Both the position numbers and the translations under genes were made by a program. Positions 1 through 7,705 of a stretch of 12,781 nucleotides of DNA are shown here, one piece after another. The notes below the pieces were generated by a model. It was not told the DNA's origin, did no database searches, and was given only the letters and a program-made list of their open reading frames with translations. The DNA is from CAZXWK01 sp964644675. Lineage in GTDB: Bacteria; Actinomycetota; Coriobacteriia; Anaerosomatales; JAAXUF01. Position 1 is the stretch's first letter. Each line of letters starts with the position of its first letter. The DNA is taken from the NCBI GenBank assembly GCA_964644675.1, contig CAZXWK010000052.1:1-12781 (forward strand). Direction: 5' to 3'.

Positions 1-98
1 GGCGAGACCGTGTAGGTCAGGCTGCCGTCCCAGGGCACCGATGTCGTCCCGGAGGGGGCCACCGAGCCATTCGCACCCGCGCTTGCATCGATCGGGTA
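1..98 (-). repeat. Bacterial extracellular repeat unit c (residues 1260 on, cut by window edge)
   Basis: A third copy starts YPIDASAGANGSVAPSG and reaches PWDGSLTYTVS at the window edge. The array therefore continues in the C-terminal part of the protein outside the window. Confidence 0.65.
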
Positions 99-3000
99 CG
101 TGTCGATGGCGAACTCGGCGCGTATCGTGTGCGGCCCGGCCACGTGCTCGAACGTGTAGGAACCGATCGCGCCGACCGAGACGCCGTCCACCTTCACGTC
201 CGCGATCGAGTAGTGGGCGTCCGGCGCGATCGAGTAGGTCTGCGTGCCGTCCCAAGGCACGTCGGTGCGTCCCGTCGGCGTGATCGAGCCGCCGGCGCCG
301 GCGCTCGCATCGATCGAGTAGGTGTCGATCGCGAACGTGGCCGTGGCCTCGATGTCGCCGGCCACGTTCGTGTCGTGCCGGGTGGCTGTGGTGATACCGT
401 CCGACCACGCGACGAAGTGGTGGTGTTCCGAGGGGACCGCCGTGACGGCAACCCCGTCGTTGCTGTGGCGGTCGACCAGGTCGCTCACGCGGACCAGGGT
501 CACGGGTTGCGCCGCGATATGCTCGATGATGCTGCGGAACTCCGGTCCGGCGATGTTGTACGAGTCCGTGACGTCGGTGACGCCGTGGAACATGAACACG
601 GCGAGCGATCCGTGGGCGACGGCCCGGTCCACCTGTGCTGCGACCTGTGCCGTGAGGGTCGGCTGTGTCGACTTGATCCGGTAGGGGTCGAACAGGGGCA
701 GCGTCGTCGGCCCCGGCTGTGTCCCTCGGCCCGACCGCATGCCGGCGGCCCGCATGACCGCGAGTGTGGTGGCGTCGTAGGAGCCGTGGGGGTAGGCGAC
801 ATCGCTCGCCGCCTCCGGGAAGCCGTTCGCGATCAACCAGTCGCGGGCTTGCGTGAGCTGTGCCTGCACCTGCGCGGGCGTGAGCGCGGTGAGATACGGG
901 TGGCTATAGCTGTGGTTCGCGATATCCCACCCGCCCGCCTGCATGGCGTGCAGCTGGTCGACCGTCATGTAGCCGGGCGTGCCGAGGGTCGCGGGGATCG
1001 AGTACATCGAGCCGGGTATTCCCAGCTGCCGCATGTACGGGAAGCCGTTGGCGAACGCGGACTCGGCGGCGTCATCGAACGTGACGGCGACCATCGGCGT
1101 GCCCGCTGCGCGCTGGTACAGGGAGTCGAAGCTGATATTTGAAGTCGTCGCGCTCGAAACGCCGATACGCACGTAGTCATAGGGGTCGGACCACGTCGCC
1201 CCGTAGAACGGGGTGAAGTCGCTCTTGGCGAGGCTGACCACGTTCCAGCCCTGCTGCAGCGTGTCGCGTGGGATGGTCGCGGTGAGCCGTGCCGAGGAGT
1301 TCCCGAACGTCAGCGTGATGTCCGGGCGGGTCGTGAGCGGGTCCTCGGCGATGAAGAAATAGAGCTTGAACGGCGCCGAGGAGGACAGCTCGAGCGGGAC
1401 GTTGCGGCGCGACAGGACCGGAGTCCCCGCGACTGAAGTGAGCTTGAGCGAGGTCGGGCCGTGCAGCACGTTCACGGTGTCGGTGGCCGCCGTGCCGCCC
1501 GAGGTGGTCCACTCGGCGACCTTCTCGAAGCCCTCGAGCTCGGTCGCGGCGGTTCCGGCACGCACGGTCTGGGTCGCGTCGCCCACGAGCGAGCCGCCGT
1601 CGGCCGCGTGGTAGGTGAGCGTATGGGTCTGCTCGGCGGACACCGAGAACGCCCACGCCTTGCTCGCGATCGCGCCGTTCTCGGCGACGAAGGTGACGGT
1701 CGCGTCGTGCGAGCCCTTGGCCAGGTCGTAGGTGGGGAAGCTCGCAACGGCCTCGGGAGTGCCGGTGCCGGCGATGCTGAGCGCGACGGGCGCGCCGTCG
1801 ATCGTCGCGGTGGCCTCGACGATGGCTCGGCCGGCGTTGTCGGTCGCGCTCACCGAGACGTCGGGATCGGTCATGCCCAGAACCGCGCCGGACTCCGGCG
1901 TCTCTGCGAACACGAGAGGCTCGGTGGCGCTCGGGCCGAACTGCACGCTGATGGTGTGGGCTTGGCTGACGTGATCGAACGTGTACGACGTGACCGGTCC
2001 GACCGAGACGCCGTCCACCAGCACTCGGAAGATGCGGTGCGTGCCGTCGGGCGTGATCTGAAACGTCTGCGAGCCGTCCCAAGGCACCTGCGTGACGCCG
2101 GCGGGGGAGATCGCGCCGCCTTCGCCAACGGTCGCGGTGATCGGGAACGTGTCGATTGCGAAGGTCGCGGTCGCCTCGAGGTTCGCGACGACGTTGCGGT
2201 CGCGCCGCGTCGGCGTCGACACGCCGTCGGACCAGCCGGTGAAGTGGTGGTGCGGGTCCGGCACGGCTGTGACCGAGAGGCCGTCGCTGCTGTGGTGGTC
2301 GATCACGTCGCTCATCCGCGCGAGCTGCACGGGTTGCGCATCGATGTAGTCGACGAGCGCCTGGAAGTCCGCGTTGGGGAAGTTGTAGGTGCTCGCCACG
2401 TCGGAGATCGCGTGGAACAGCAGCACGACCAGGGACTGGCGCGCGACGGCCTGGTCGACGTAGCTCTTGGCCGAGGATAGCGTGTACGGGCTGTAGATCC
2501 TGATCCGGTACAGGTCCATGAACGGCAGCATGTTGTCGCCACTCATGGTCGTGCGTCCGGAGCGCATATCGGCGGCGCGCATCGCCGCGACCGTGGTCGT
2601 GTCGAATGCGCCGTTGGGGTAGGCGACATCGGACGGCGTACTCGTGAAGCCGTTGGCCACGAGCCAGTCGCGTGCCTGTGTGACCTCGGCCTCGGCCTGC
2701 TGCTGGGTCAGCGAGGTCAGGTACGGGTGGTCCCAGGTGTGGTTGCCGATGTCCCAGCCCGACGACTGCATCGTCTTGAGCTCGGCGAGAGACATGTACG
2801 GGACGGTGCCGACCCGCGTCGGGATCGTGTACATGGTCCCGGGCATTCCGCGGCTCGCCATGTAGGGGAGCGCGTAGTCGTACACGGACTGGTGCGCATC
2901 GTCGAAGTTGATCGCGACGAGCGGCATGCCCGGCGAGTCCGCCTGGAGCTCGTCGAAGCTCACCGTGCTCGTGGCGGCCGCCGCGCGCACGCCCACCTGG

Positions 3001-3875
3001 AGGTAGCGGAAGGTGTCGGACCAGGTGGCCCCATTCGTTGACGAGAAGTCCGAGGCTTGGAGCACCACGACGTTCCAGCCCCGCTGCATCCGGCCCCACG
3101 GGATCGGCGCCGTCATAGAACTCGCCCAGCCGGACGTGGCGAGCTGCACCGTGACGTCCGGATGCGCGACGGCCGGGTCCTCGGCGAGGTAGAAGTAGAG
3201 GCGGAACGGCGCCGAGGACGACAGGTCGAGATTGACGCTCCTGAACGAGTAGGCCGCCTGCGACGGCGTCGCCGTGAGCTTGAGGGCGCCCGGGCCGTGC
3301 ATGACGTCGACGACGTCGGGCGCCTGCGTGCCGGCCGAAGACGTCCACGCCGTGTAGCCCTCGAAGTCCTCCAGCACCGTCGCGCTCGTGCCGTATTGCA
3401 CGGTCTGGGACGCCTCGCCGACCAGCGACCCGCCCGGCCCCGCGTGGTACGTGAGCTGATGCGTCTGCTCGGCGGCGACCGAGAACGTCCATGCCTCGCT
3501 CGCCGAGGAGCCCGCGTCCGAGATGAACGTGACCGTCGCGTCGTGCGAGCCGCGCGTGAGGTCGTGGGTCGGGAAGGTCGCGGTCGTCTCGGCGGTGCCC
3601 GTGGCCGACAGGCTGACCGCCACCGGCGCCCCATCGATGGTCGCCGTGGCCTCGATGATGCTTCCGCCACCGGTCTCGAGTCCGTGTACCGTGATGTCGG
3701 GGTCGGTCATGCCGACGGTCGAGCCGGGGCTCGGGAAATGTGCCGAGAACGCGATCGAGGCGGGCGGTCCGGCGTAGACGGGCGCCGCGAGGGGAAGCTG
3801 TGCCGCCAGCAGGGCGATCGAGAGCAGCAGCGCAGGGCCCCTTGTGAACGATCGGCGCATCCGCGCGAACCTCAT
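1..3875 (-). CDS. Secreted tandem polysaccharide deacetylase with Ig-like and bacterial repeat domains (partial, C-terminus beyond window)
   Basis: Reading is open for 1,291 codons from the ATG at 3875 to the window edge with no stop or frame break. Residues 1-35 look like a signal peptide (Arg-rich start, Leu/Ala core, possible cleavage after VYA35). The rest is a duplicated architecture: Ig-like domain (about 43-137), first half of a WSDG-type repeat (140-166), beta-sandwich that may bind carbohydrate (168-312), NodB-type deacetylase (about 315-525), second half of the repeat (531-574), and a linker repeat (577-648). The order repeats from about 655 to 1183, followed by at least two further repeats. 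Deacetylase motifs are present twice: FDDA (D325/D326; D934/D935), HTxxH or HSxxH (H379/H383; H988/H992), AYPxG (418-422; 1028-1031) and a late FH (H488; H1097). The family removes N- or O-acetyl groups from glycans using a metal. The substrate (peptidoglycan, poly-GlcNAc or another polymer) cannot be told. A GGAGG sits 10 nt before the start. Confidence 0.9.
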   Translation of the reverse strand, partial: MRFARMRRSFTRGPALLLSIALLAAQLPLAAPVYAGPPASIAFSAHFPSPGSTVGMTDPDITVHGLETGGGSIIEATATIDGAPVAVSLSATGTAETTATFPTHDLTRGSHDATVTFISDAGSSASEAWTFSVAAEQTHQLTYHAGPGGSLVGEASQTVQYGTSATVLEDFEGYTAWTSSAGTQAPDVVDVMHGPGALKLTATPSQAAYSFRSVNLDLSSSAPFRLYFYLAEDPAVAHPDVTVQLATSGWASSMTAPIPWGRMQRGWNVVVLQASDFSSTNGATWSDTFRYLQVGVRAAAATSTVSFDELQADSPGMPLVAINFDDAHQSVYDYALPYMASRGMPGTMYTIPTRVGTVPYMSLAELKTMQSSGWDIGNHTWDHPYLTSLTQQQAEAEVTQARDWLVANGFTSTPSDVAYPNGAFDTTTVAAMRAADMRSGRTTMSGDNMLPFMDLYRIRIYSPYTLSSAKSYVDQAVARQSLVVLLFHAISDVASTYNFPNADFQALVDYIDAQPVQLARMSDVIDHHSSDGLSVTAVPDPHHHFTGWSDGVSTPTRRDRNVVANLEATATFAIDTFPITATVGEGGAISPAGVTQVPWDGSQTFQITPDGTHRIFRVLVDGVSVGPVTSYTFDHVSQAHTISVQFGPSATEPLVFAETPESGAVLGMTDPDVSVSATDNAGRAIVEATATIDGAPVALSIAGTGTPEAVASFPTYDLAKGSHDATVTFVAENGAIASKAWAFSVSAEQTHTLTYHAADGGSLVGDATQTVRAGTAATELEGFEKVAEWTTSGGTAATDTVNVLHGPTSLKLTSVAGTPVLSRRNVPLELSSSAPFKLYFFIAEDPLTTRPDITLTFGNSSARLTATIPRDTLQQGWNVVSLAKSDFTPFYGATWSDPYDYVRIGVSSATTSNISFDSLYQRAAGTPMVAVTFDDAAESAFANGFPYMRQLGIPGSMYSIPATLGTPGYMTVDQLHAMQAGGWDIANHSYSHPYLTALTPAQVQAQLTQARDWLIANGFPEAASDVAYPHGSYDATTLAVMRAAGMRSGRGTQPGPTTLPLFDPYRIKSTQPTLTAQVAAQVDRAVAHGSLAVFMFHGVTDVTDSYNIAGPEFRSIIEHIAAQPVTLVRVSDLVDRHSNDGVAVTAVPSEHHHFVAWSDGITTATRHDTNVAGDIEATATFAIDTYSIDASAGAGGSITPTGRTDVPWDGTQTYSIAPDAHYSIADVKVDGVSVGAIGSYTFEHVAGPHTIRAEFAIDTYPIDASAGANGSVAPSGTTSVPWDGSLTYTVS
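111..317 (-). repeat. Bacterial extracellular repeat unit b (residues 1187-1255)
   Basis: Second copy of the unit, with SAGAGGSITPTG, VPWDGTQTYSI, VDGVSVGAIGSYTF and the closing HTIRAEF. It follows module copy 2 directly and is followed by another unit. Confidence 0.7.
327..1913 (-). repeat. Module copy 2 of the tandem deacetylase architecture (residues about 655-1183)
   Basis: Second homologous module with the same domain order and the same junctions as copy 1. Metal-binding and catalytic motifs are intact (D934/D935, H988/H992, H1097), so this copy does not look degenerate. Confidence 0.85.
1932..2147 (-). repeat. Bacterial extracellular repeat unit a (residues 577-648)
   Basis: A unit of about 70 residues with pattern ITAxxGxGGxIxPxG, then VPWDGSQTFxI, then VDGVSVG and YTFxHV. 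It resembles the divergent InlB B-repeat / PF18998-type bacterial repeat by eye. It lies between the two deacetylase modules and probably acts as a spacer or surface-binding unit. Confidence 0.7.
2154..3749 (-). repeat. Module copy 1 of the tandem deacetylase architecture (residues about 43-574)
   Basis: First of two homologous modules: Ig-like, half repeat, beta-sandwich, NodB deacetylase, half repeat. It aligns with copy 2 at an offset of about 610 residues. In the 70-residue stretch from 372 to 441, hand alignment to copy 2 gives 46 identities. The divergence points to an old duplication kept by selection rather than a recent one or an assembly artefact. Confidence 0.85.
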
Positions 3876-4070
3876 GGCTCTCAGGCCTCCGAGAAGAATG
3901 TCCCCAGCAAGACCATTATGTTAGACGACATCGCCCGGTCCTGTTGTGGCGATTGGGAGTCGTGGCCGGTCCCCGGCCGTTCGCCGGATGCCGCTCGTTC
4001 GGTCACCGCTCGATCAGCAAGCGACCAGCCAAACAGCGCGGACGGCGGACTGTAGAGAAACCGCAGGTAG
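3876..4070 (-). promoter_or_regulatory. Intergenic region between epimerase and deacetylase, possible promoter
   Basis: This 195-bp gap has no credible ORF. On the minus strand a CATAAT (3915-3920) is a possible -10 element in an otherwise GC-rich stretch, but no good -35 is visible. A perfect 6-bp inverted repeat with a 3-nt loop (GGCCGG-TCC-CCGGCC, 3964-3978) could be a terminator stem for the epimerase, yet no T-run follows it. I looked for a GEMM-type c-di-GMP riboswitch pattern and did not see one. Confidence 0.3.
3886..3890 (-). promoter_or_regulatory. Shine-Dalgarno site of the deacetylase gene
   Basis: GGAGG on the minus strand, 10 nt before the ATG at 3875. The spacing is slightly long, but the next in-frame ATG (codon 6) would be 25 nt away and would cut into the signal peptide, so this site supports codon 1. 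Confidence 0.6.
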
Positions 4071-5066
4071 CTATGTCTGCGCGGGACCCAGCACGTCGAG
4101 GTTTGCCGCGATCCACTCGTACTCTCGGCGAAGGCCGTCCTCGAGCGGCACCGAAGGCGCGTAGCCGAGCAGCTCGGCCGCGGTGCTCACGTCGGCCCAG
4201 GTGTGGCGCACGTCGCCGGGCGCGGCGCCGCTCATCGACAGCCTTGGCTCCACGCCGGCGACCTCGGCGAGCGTCTCGATCGCATCGAGCAGCGAGACAC
4301 GGTTGCCCCCGCCCAGGTTCATGACCGAGCCGCCCGGCGCCTGCGGGGCGCGGACCAGCCCGTCGACGATATCCGAGATGAACGTGAAGTCGCGCGTCTG
4401 GCGGCCGTCGCCGTAGACGGCGATCTCTCTGCCCTCGAGGTAGGCACGGATGAACTTGTGGAAGCCCATGTCGGGCCGCTGCCGCGGGCCGTACACCGTG
4501 AAGAAGCGCAGCGAGACCGTGTCGAGCCCGTAGTTGGCGTGGTACAGGCCGCACAGGTGCTCCGCCGCGAGCTTGGTGACCCCGTACGGCGAGCGCGGCA
4601 GACAGCGCATCGTCTCTTGCAGCGGGTAGACCTCCTGGTCGCCGTAGACCGAGGACGAGGAGGCGTAGACGACTCGCGGGACCTCGGCGGCGAGGCACGC
4701 CTCGAGCAGCCGCTGGGTCGCCAGGACGTTGTTGCGCGTGTAGATGTCGAAGGTCGTGCCCCAGCTCGCACGTACGCCGGCCTGCGCCGCGAGGTGGTAG
4801 ACGATGTCGGCCCCCGCGATCGCGGCGACGAGCGAGTCCGCGCCGTCGGGGCCATCTGCGGGTGTCTCGGAAAGGGCGACGAGGTCGGCCTCGCGCAGCG
4901 AGAAGCGGGGATCAGAGAGCGCGGAGCCGAGATTGCTCTCCTTTATGGCGCGCGCGTAGTAGTCCTCGAACGAGTCGATGCCGAGCACTTCGTGGTTCTC
5001 GGCGAGCAGCCGGTCGCACAGGTGCGATCCGATGAACCCCGCGCAGCCGGTGACAACGATCCTCAT
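4071..5066 (-). CDS. NAD-dependent nucleotide-sugar 4-epimerase (extended SDR; UDP-glucose/UDP-glucuronate epimerase-like)
   Basis: A 331-residue protein of normal length for the family. It should interconvert UDP-sugars at C4 through a keto intermediate with tightly bound NAD, in the cytoplasm. Visible features are the Rossmann GxxGxxG (GCAGFIG, 7-13), acidic D31 at the end of the second strand, HLAAQAGVR (91-99), SSSS before VYG (136-142) supplying the catalytic Ser, Y161xxxK165, and RFFTVYGPRQRPDM (187-200), typical of the UDP-GlcA/UDP-Glc epimerase group. The start at 5066 gives the usual MRIVVTG N-terminus. An ATG at 5078 (four residues longer) is possible, and the frame is open to 5411, but that extension is unlike the family. 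Exact substrate is not resolvable. It lies upstream of the secreted deacetylase on the same strand, consistent with supplying a precursor for surface glycans. Confidence 0.88.
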   Translation of the reverse strand: MRIVVTGCAGFIGSHLCDRLLAENHEVLGIDSFEDYYARAIKESNLGSALSDPRFSLREADLVALSETPADGPDGADSLVAAIAGADIVYHLAAQAGVRASWGTTFDIYTRNNVLATQRLLEACLAAEVPRVVYASSSSVYGDQEVYPLQETMRCLPRSPYGVTKLAAEHLCGLYHANYGLDTVSLRFFTVYGPRQRPDMGFHKFIRAYLEGREIAVYGDGRQTRDFTFISDIVDGLVRAPQAPGGSVMNLGGGNRVSLLDAIETLAEVAGVEPRLSMSGAAPGDVRHTWADVSTAAELLGYAPSVPLEDGLRREYEWIAANLDVLGPAQT

Positions 5067-5374
5067 CGCATTCCCCATCGCCGAGCGCCATCCGTCTTCG
5101 TCTGCGGCTCCCCCGCACGGCCTTCTCGCCGAGCGCGCCGCCGCGCCCCGCAACCATAGCGCAAGCAGCGGGGCACGCGCGCGACGGAGCTCCAGAGCCG
5201 CCAGGACGGGCAGCACTCTCACGCGGTTCTCATGATGGCCTAACGTTGGATGCCTACAGTCAGCGGGTCGCCAGCCCTCAGCGGGCGTCACCGAGGCGCG
5301 TGCCGGCACGGACCAGACTTCGACACCCGGTATCCGCGCGTCTGCTATGCTCGGCAACGGATGAGGCCCTGAGC
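5067..5374. promoter_or_regulatory. Divergent intergenic region (308 bp) between epimerase and glycoside hydrolase
   Basis: No convincing protein fits here. For the plus strand, TGC-TATGCT at 5343-5351 resembles an extended -10, 23 nt before the ATG at 5375; a TTCGAC at 5319-5324 is 21 nt away, too far for a standard -35. GAGG at 5363-5366 is a plausible ribosome-binding site with an 8-nt spacer. For the minus strand, TATGGT (5158 to 5153) is a possible -10 for the epimerase. These are weak matches read by eye. The two promoters must lie here unless transcripts enter from further out. Confidence 0.35.
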
Positions 5375-7693
5375 ATGACTCGAACTCGTCATCGATCCTG
5401 CAGGTACGCACGCGGACACGTCGCGCCGCTCGTTGCGCACGCGCTCGTGCTTGCGCTCGTCACGAGCGCTTGCCTACTGAGCGCTCCCCGGCTCGCCGCC
5501 GGCGCCGTCTCACAGGCATCTCACCCGTTCCCCCGGCTCGCCGAGTGGTGGGGCGACCTTCCGACCACGCTCGCTGCCAAGCGCGATTACTTCGCCCCGA
5601 GCGATTCGGACGCAAGCCAGATCCGCCCCCTCCGGACGCTGAATCCCGACATCATCCTGCTCGCGAGCTCGAGCGCGGCGGAGCTCGACTGGTCCGACGA
5701 CTCGAAGGCCGCGACGTTCAACGCGCAGCGCATCGGCACGATCCCCACGTCCTGGTTGCTGCTTCAGGTGGGCTCCAGGCTGAGCGCGGGCGTGGATGCC
5801 AGCTCGAAGGTCATCTATGTGGGGGATGCGACCAAGTTCCGCACCGGCGACCTCGTCGTCGTCGACGACGAGAAGTGCCTGGTGACGGGCATCTCGGGTA
5901 GCGGCCTGAGCGTCGAGCGGGCGAAGGCCGGTTCCTCGGCGGTGAGCCACGCCGCGGGCACCCGGATCGCAGCTGTCGTCTCGGACTGGCGCCACGCCGC
6001 GACGCTGGACATGACCGATGACTGTCCGCTCGGGCGCGCTACCGGCGAGTACGCGACGCCCGCGGGACGGACCGAGCGGGCTGCCGAGTGGCTCGCGCGG
6101 CGCACCGCGGGAATCGAGGCATCCGCCGATTGGGACGGCGTCCTGGTCGACGTGTGCGTCCCGCACTACGCCAACGCGTTCCGCGGCAAGATCTGGTCGT
6201 TCCGCACCATCGCGGACCGGCAGAACCCCGACGCCGAGCGAGACTACGCCGCCTTCGACGATGCGTGGCAGGCCGGGATCGAGGCCTACCTGGCTGACGT
6301 GCGTTCGCAGGTGAACGGGCTCGTGATGACCAACGGCGCGCCACCGGTCTACTCGGCGACGAACGGGACGGCCTTCGAGGGGTTCCCGAGTGCGACCACC
6401 ACGCAGCTGCAGTGGCACAGCACCGTCTTCGGTCCGACGACCGATGCCCGTGGAGGCTCGTATCTCGACTGGACCGCGAAGGCGGCTTCTCCCAATCTCA
6501 CCACGGTGTTCTCGATGGGTGGCAGGACGGACTACCGGCTGATGCGGTTCGGCCTCACGACGGCCTTGATGGGTGACGGCTACTACTCCCACCGCTCCAC
6601 CGATCCCGACGAGCCCGACGACCGCTGGTACGACGAGTACGACAACGCGGGTGCGGGCCTCGGCTATCTCGGCAAGCCGACAGGGCCTGCGGTCCCGGCG
6701 CTGCCCGCACTGGGGACGGCGGACCTGCTCGGCGGGTACGGCGCCTTCAACAGCCAGTCGATGCTCGACGCGTGGACGCTCTACGCGCAGCAGGGCGCGC
6801 TGATGTCAGGGGCCGTCGAGGGCGGGACGGCCCGGATCTCCGTGGTGCGCTCGGACGGCACGATCTGGGGCGCGCAGATGTATCGCTCGCGCATCGCGGT
6901 GTCGGCCGGCAAGACCTACACGATGACCTTCCGCGCGCGGGCCGACCGGCCGCTCGCGATCCAGGCGGTCTTGCAGCAGTCGTCCTCGCCCCACAGCGTC
7001 TATGCCTTCAGCGACGAGCTCGCCGTGGGTACCGAGTGGCAGACGTTCGAGGTGCCTCTCACCTCGTGGGCCACCGACTCGTCTGCGAACGTGATTCTGA
7101 ACCTGGGCCGAGGCGTCGGCACGATCTGGCTCGACGACGTCCGCCTGCAGGAGGGGAGCCGCGACGTCTACCGCCGCGACTTCGAGGGCGGCACCGCGCT
7201 GGTGAACGCGACCGAGCGACCCGTCTATGTCGACCTGTGGGGCACGTATCGCAAGATCCGCGGGACGCAGGACCCCGCCGTCAACGACGGAACGCTCGTC
7301 GCCGACGTGATCATCCCTGCGAAGGACGGCATCGTGCTGCTGCGAGCGCGCCCGGGCGAAGTCGCTCCCAAGACGAGCTTCGTCTCGACGTCGCTCTCGA
7401 AGCCGGCCGCCCGGTCGAGCGTCCGGGTCCGCTCGAAGCTCACCGTGACCGGCAAGGTCAGCCCCAAGGTGGTTCCTGGCACGGTCACGCTCGTGAAGAG
7501 CCGACTCGTCCGCGGCAAGTGGCGGGCGGCGGGCTCCGTGAAGGTGCGGGTCTCGAAGGGGTCGTACCGCTACACGTTCCGGCCAACCCAGCGAGGCAAG
7601 TGGCGCGTCGTCGCGACCTACGGCGGAGGTAAGAGCGGCTACACGGCGTATTCCGCCGCCAAGAGCCGCACGCTCAACGTCCGCGTGCGCTAG
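5375..7693 (+). CDS. Secreted putative glycoside hydrolase (GHL15-like) with carbohydrate-binding module and basic Ig-like tail
   Basis: A 772-residue secreted protein. The start at 5375 puts a signal peptide at the N-terminus (hydrophobic 17-44, ending near AAGA44); an in-frame ATG at 5246 would add 43 residues ahead of it and is less likely. The catalytic part resembles hypothetical glycosyl hydrolase family 15 (GHL15): WDGVLVDV (253-260), VMTNGA (317-322), FEGFPS (334-339) and LMGDGYYSH (398-406) look like strand ends of a TIM barrel. D259, E335 and D401 are candidate acids, not proven. A beta insert lies at about 134-200. A CBM4/9-like beta-sandwich (about 457-592) ends in IWLDDVRL. VYRRDFEGGTALVN (598-611) then looks like the last strands of the hydrolase module. 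Residues 663-772 form a basic Ig-like tail. Substrate unknown; a cell-surface or exopolysaccharide glycan is inferred. Confidence 0.75.
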   Translation: MTRTRHRSCRYARGHVAPLVAHALVLALVTSACLLSAPRLAAGAVSQASHPFPRLAEWWGDLPTTLAAKRDYFAPSDSDASQIRPLRTLNPDIILLASSSAAELDWSDDSKAATFNAQRIGTIPTSWLLLQVGSRLSAGVDASSKVIYVGDATKFRTGDLVVVDDEKCLVTGISGSGLSVERAKAGSSAVSHAAGTRIAAVVSDWRHAATLDMTDDCPLGRATGEYATPAGRTERAAEWLARRTAGIEASADWDGVLVDVCVPHYANAFRGKIWSFRTIADRQNPDAERDYAAFDDAWQAGIEAYLADVRSQVNGLVMTNGAPPVYSATNGTAFEGFPSATTTQLQWHSTVFGPTTDARGGSYLDWTAKAASPNLTTVFSMGGRTDYRLMRFGLTTALMGDGYYSHRSTDPDEPDDRWYDEYDNAGAGLGYLGKPTGPAVPALPALGTADLLGGYGAFNSQSMLDAWTLYAQQGALMSGAVEGGTARISVVRSDGTIWGAQMYRSRIAVSAGKTYTMTFRARADRPLAIQAVLQQSSSPHSVYAFSDELAVGTEWQTFEVPLTSWATDSSANVILNLGRGVGTIWLDDVRLQEGSRDVYRRDFEGGTALVNATERPVYVDLWGTYRKIRGTQDPAVNDGTLVADVIIPAKDGIVLLRARPGEVAPKTSFVSTSLSKPAARSSVRVRSKLTVTGKVSPKVVPGTVTLVKSRLVRGKWRAAGSVKVRVSKGSYRYTFRPTQRGKWRVVATYGGGKSGYTAYSAAKSRTLNVRVR

Positions 7694-7705
7694 TCTCGCT
7701 CGCAT

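Noticed and set aside
1177..3492. A 771-codon open frame on the minus strand in another phase, plus long plus-strand open frames over 129-1142, 1461-2480 and 3057-4055.
   Set aside because: They overlap the deacetylase gene, have Arg/Ala/Gly/His-rich composition with no recognisable domain, and are explained by the scarcity of stop codons in shadow frames of GC-rich coding DNA.
1..3749. Duplicated modules as a possible assembly error or recent gene duplication.
   Set aside because: The copies differ at about one third or more of residues and have different linkers, so they are old and real.
3964..3978. GGCCGG-TCC-CCGGCC stem as a terminator of the epimerase gene.
   Set aside because: It has no T-run on either side and is only 6 bp, so it is kept as a note in the intergenic entry and not called as a terminator.
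5361..5372. A tiny upstream ORF (ATG AGG CCC TGA) ending 2 nt before the hydrolase ATG.
   Set aside because: It could be a leader peptide, but three codons with no attenuator structure are not enough to support a claim; the same bases serve as the likely ribosome site.
5067..5411. N-terminal extension of the epimerase by up to 115 residues to an ATG at 5411.
   Set aside because: The extension overlaps the start of the divergent hydrolase gene, lacks similarity to anything I recognise, and the MRIVVTG start at 5066 matches the family.
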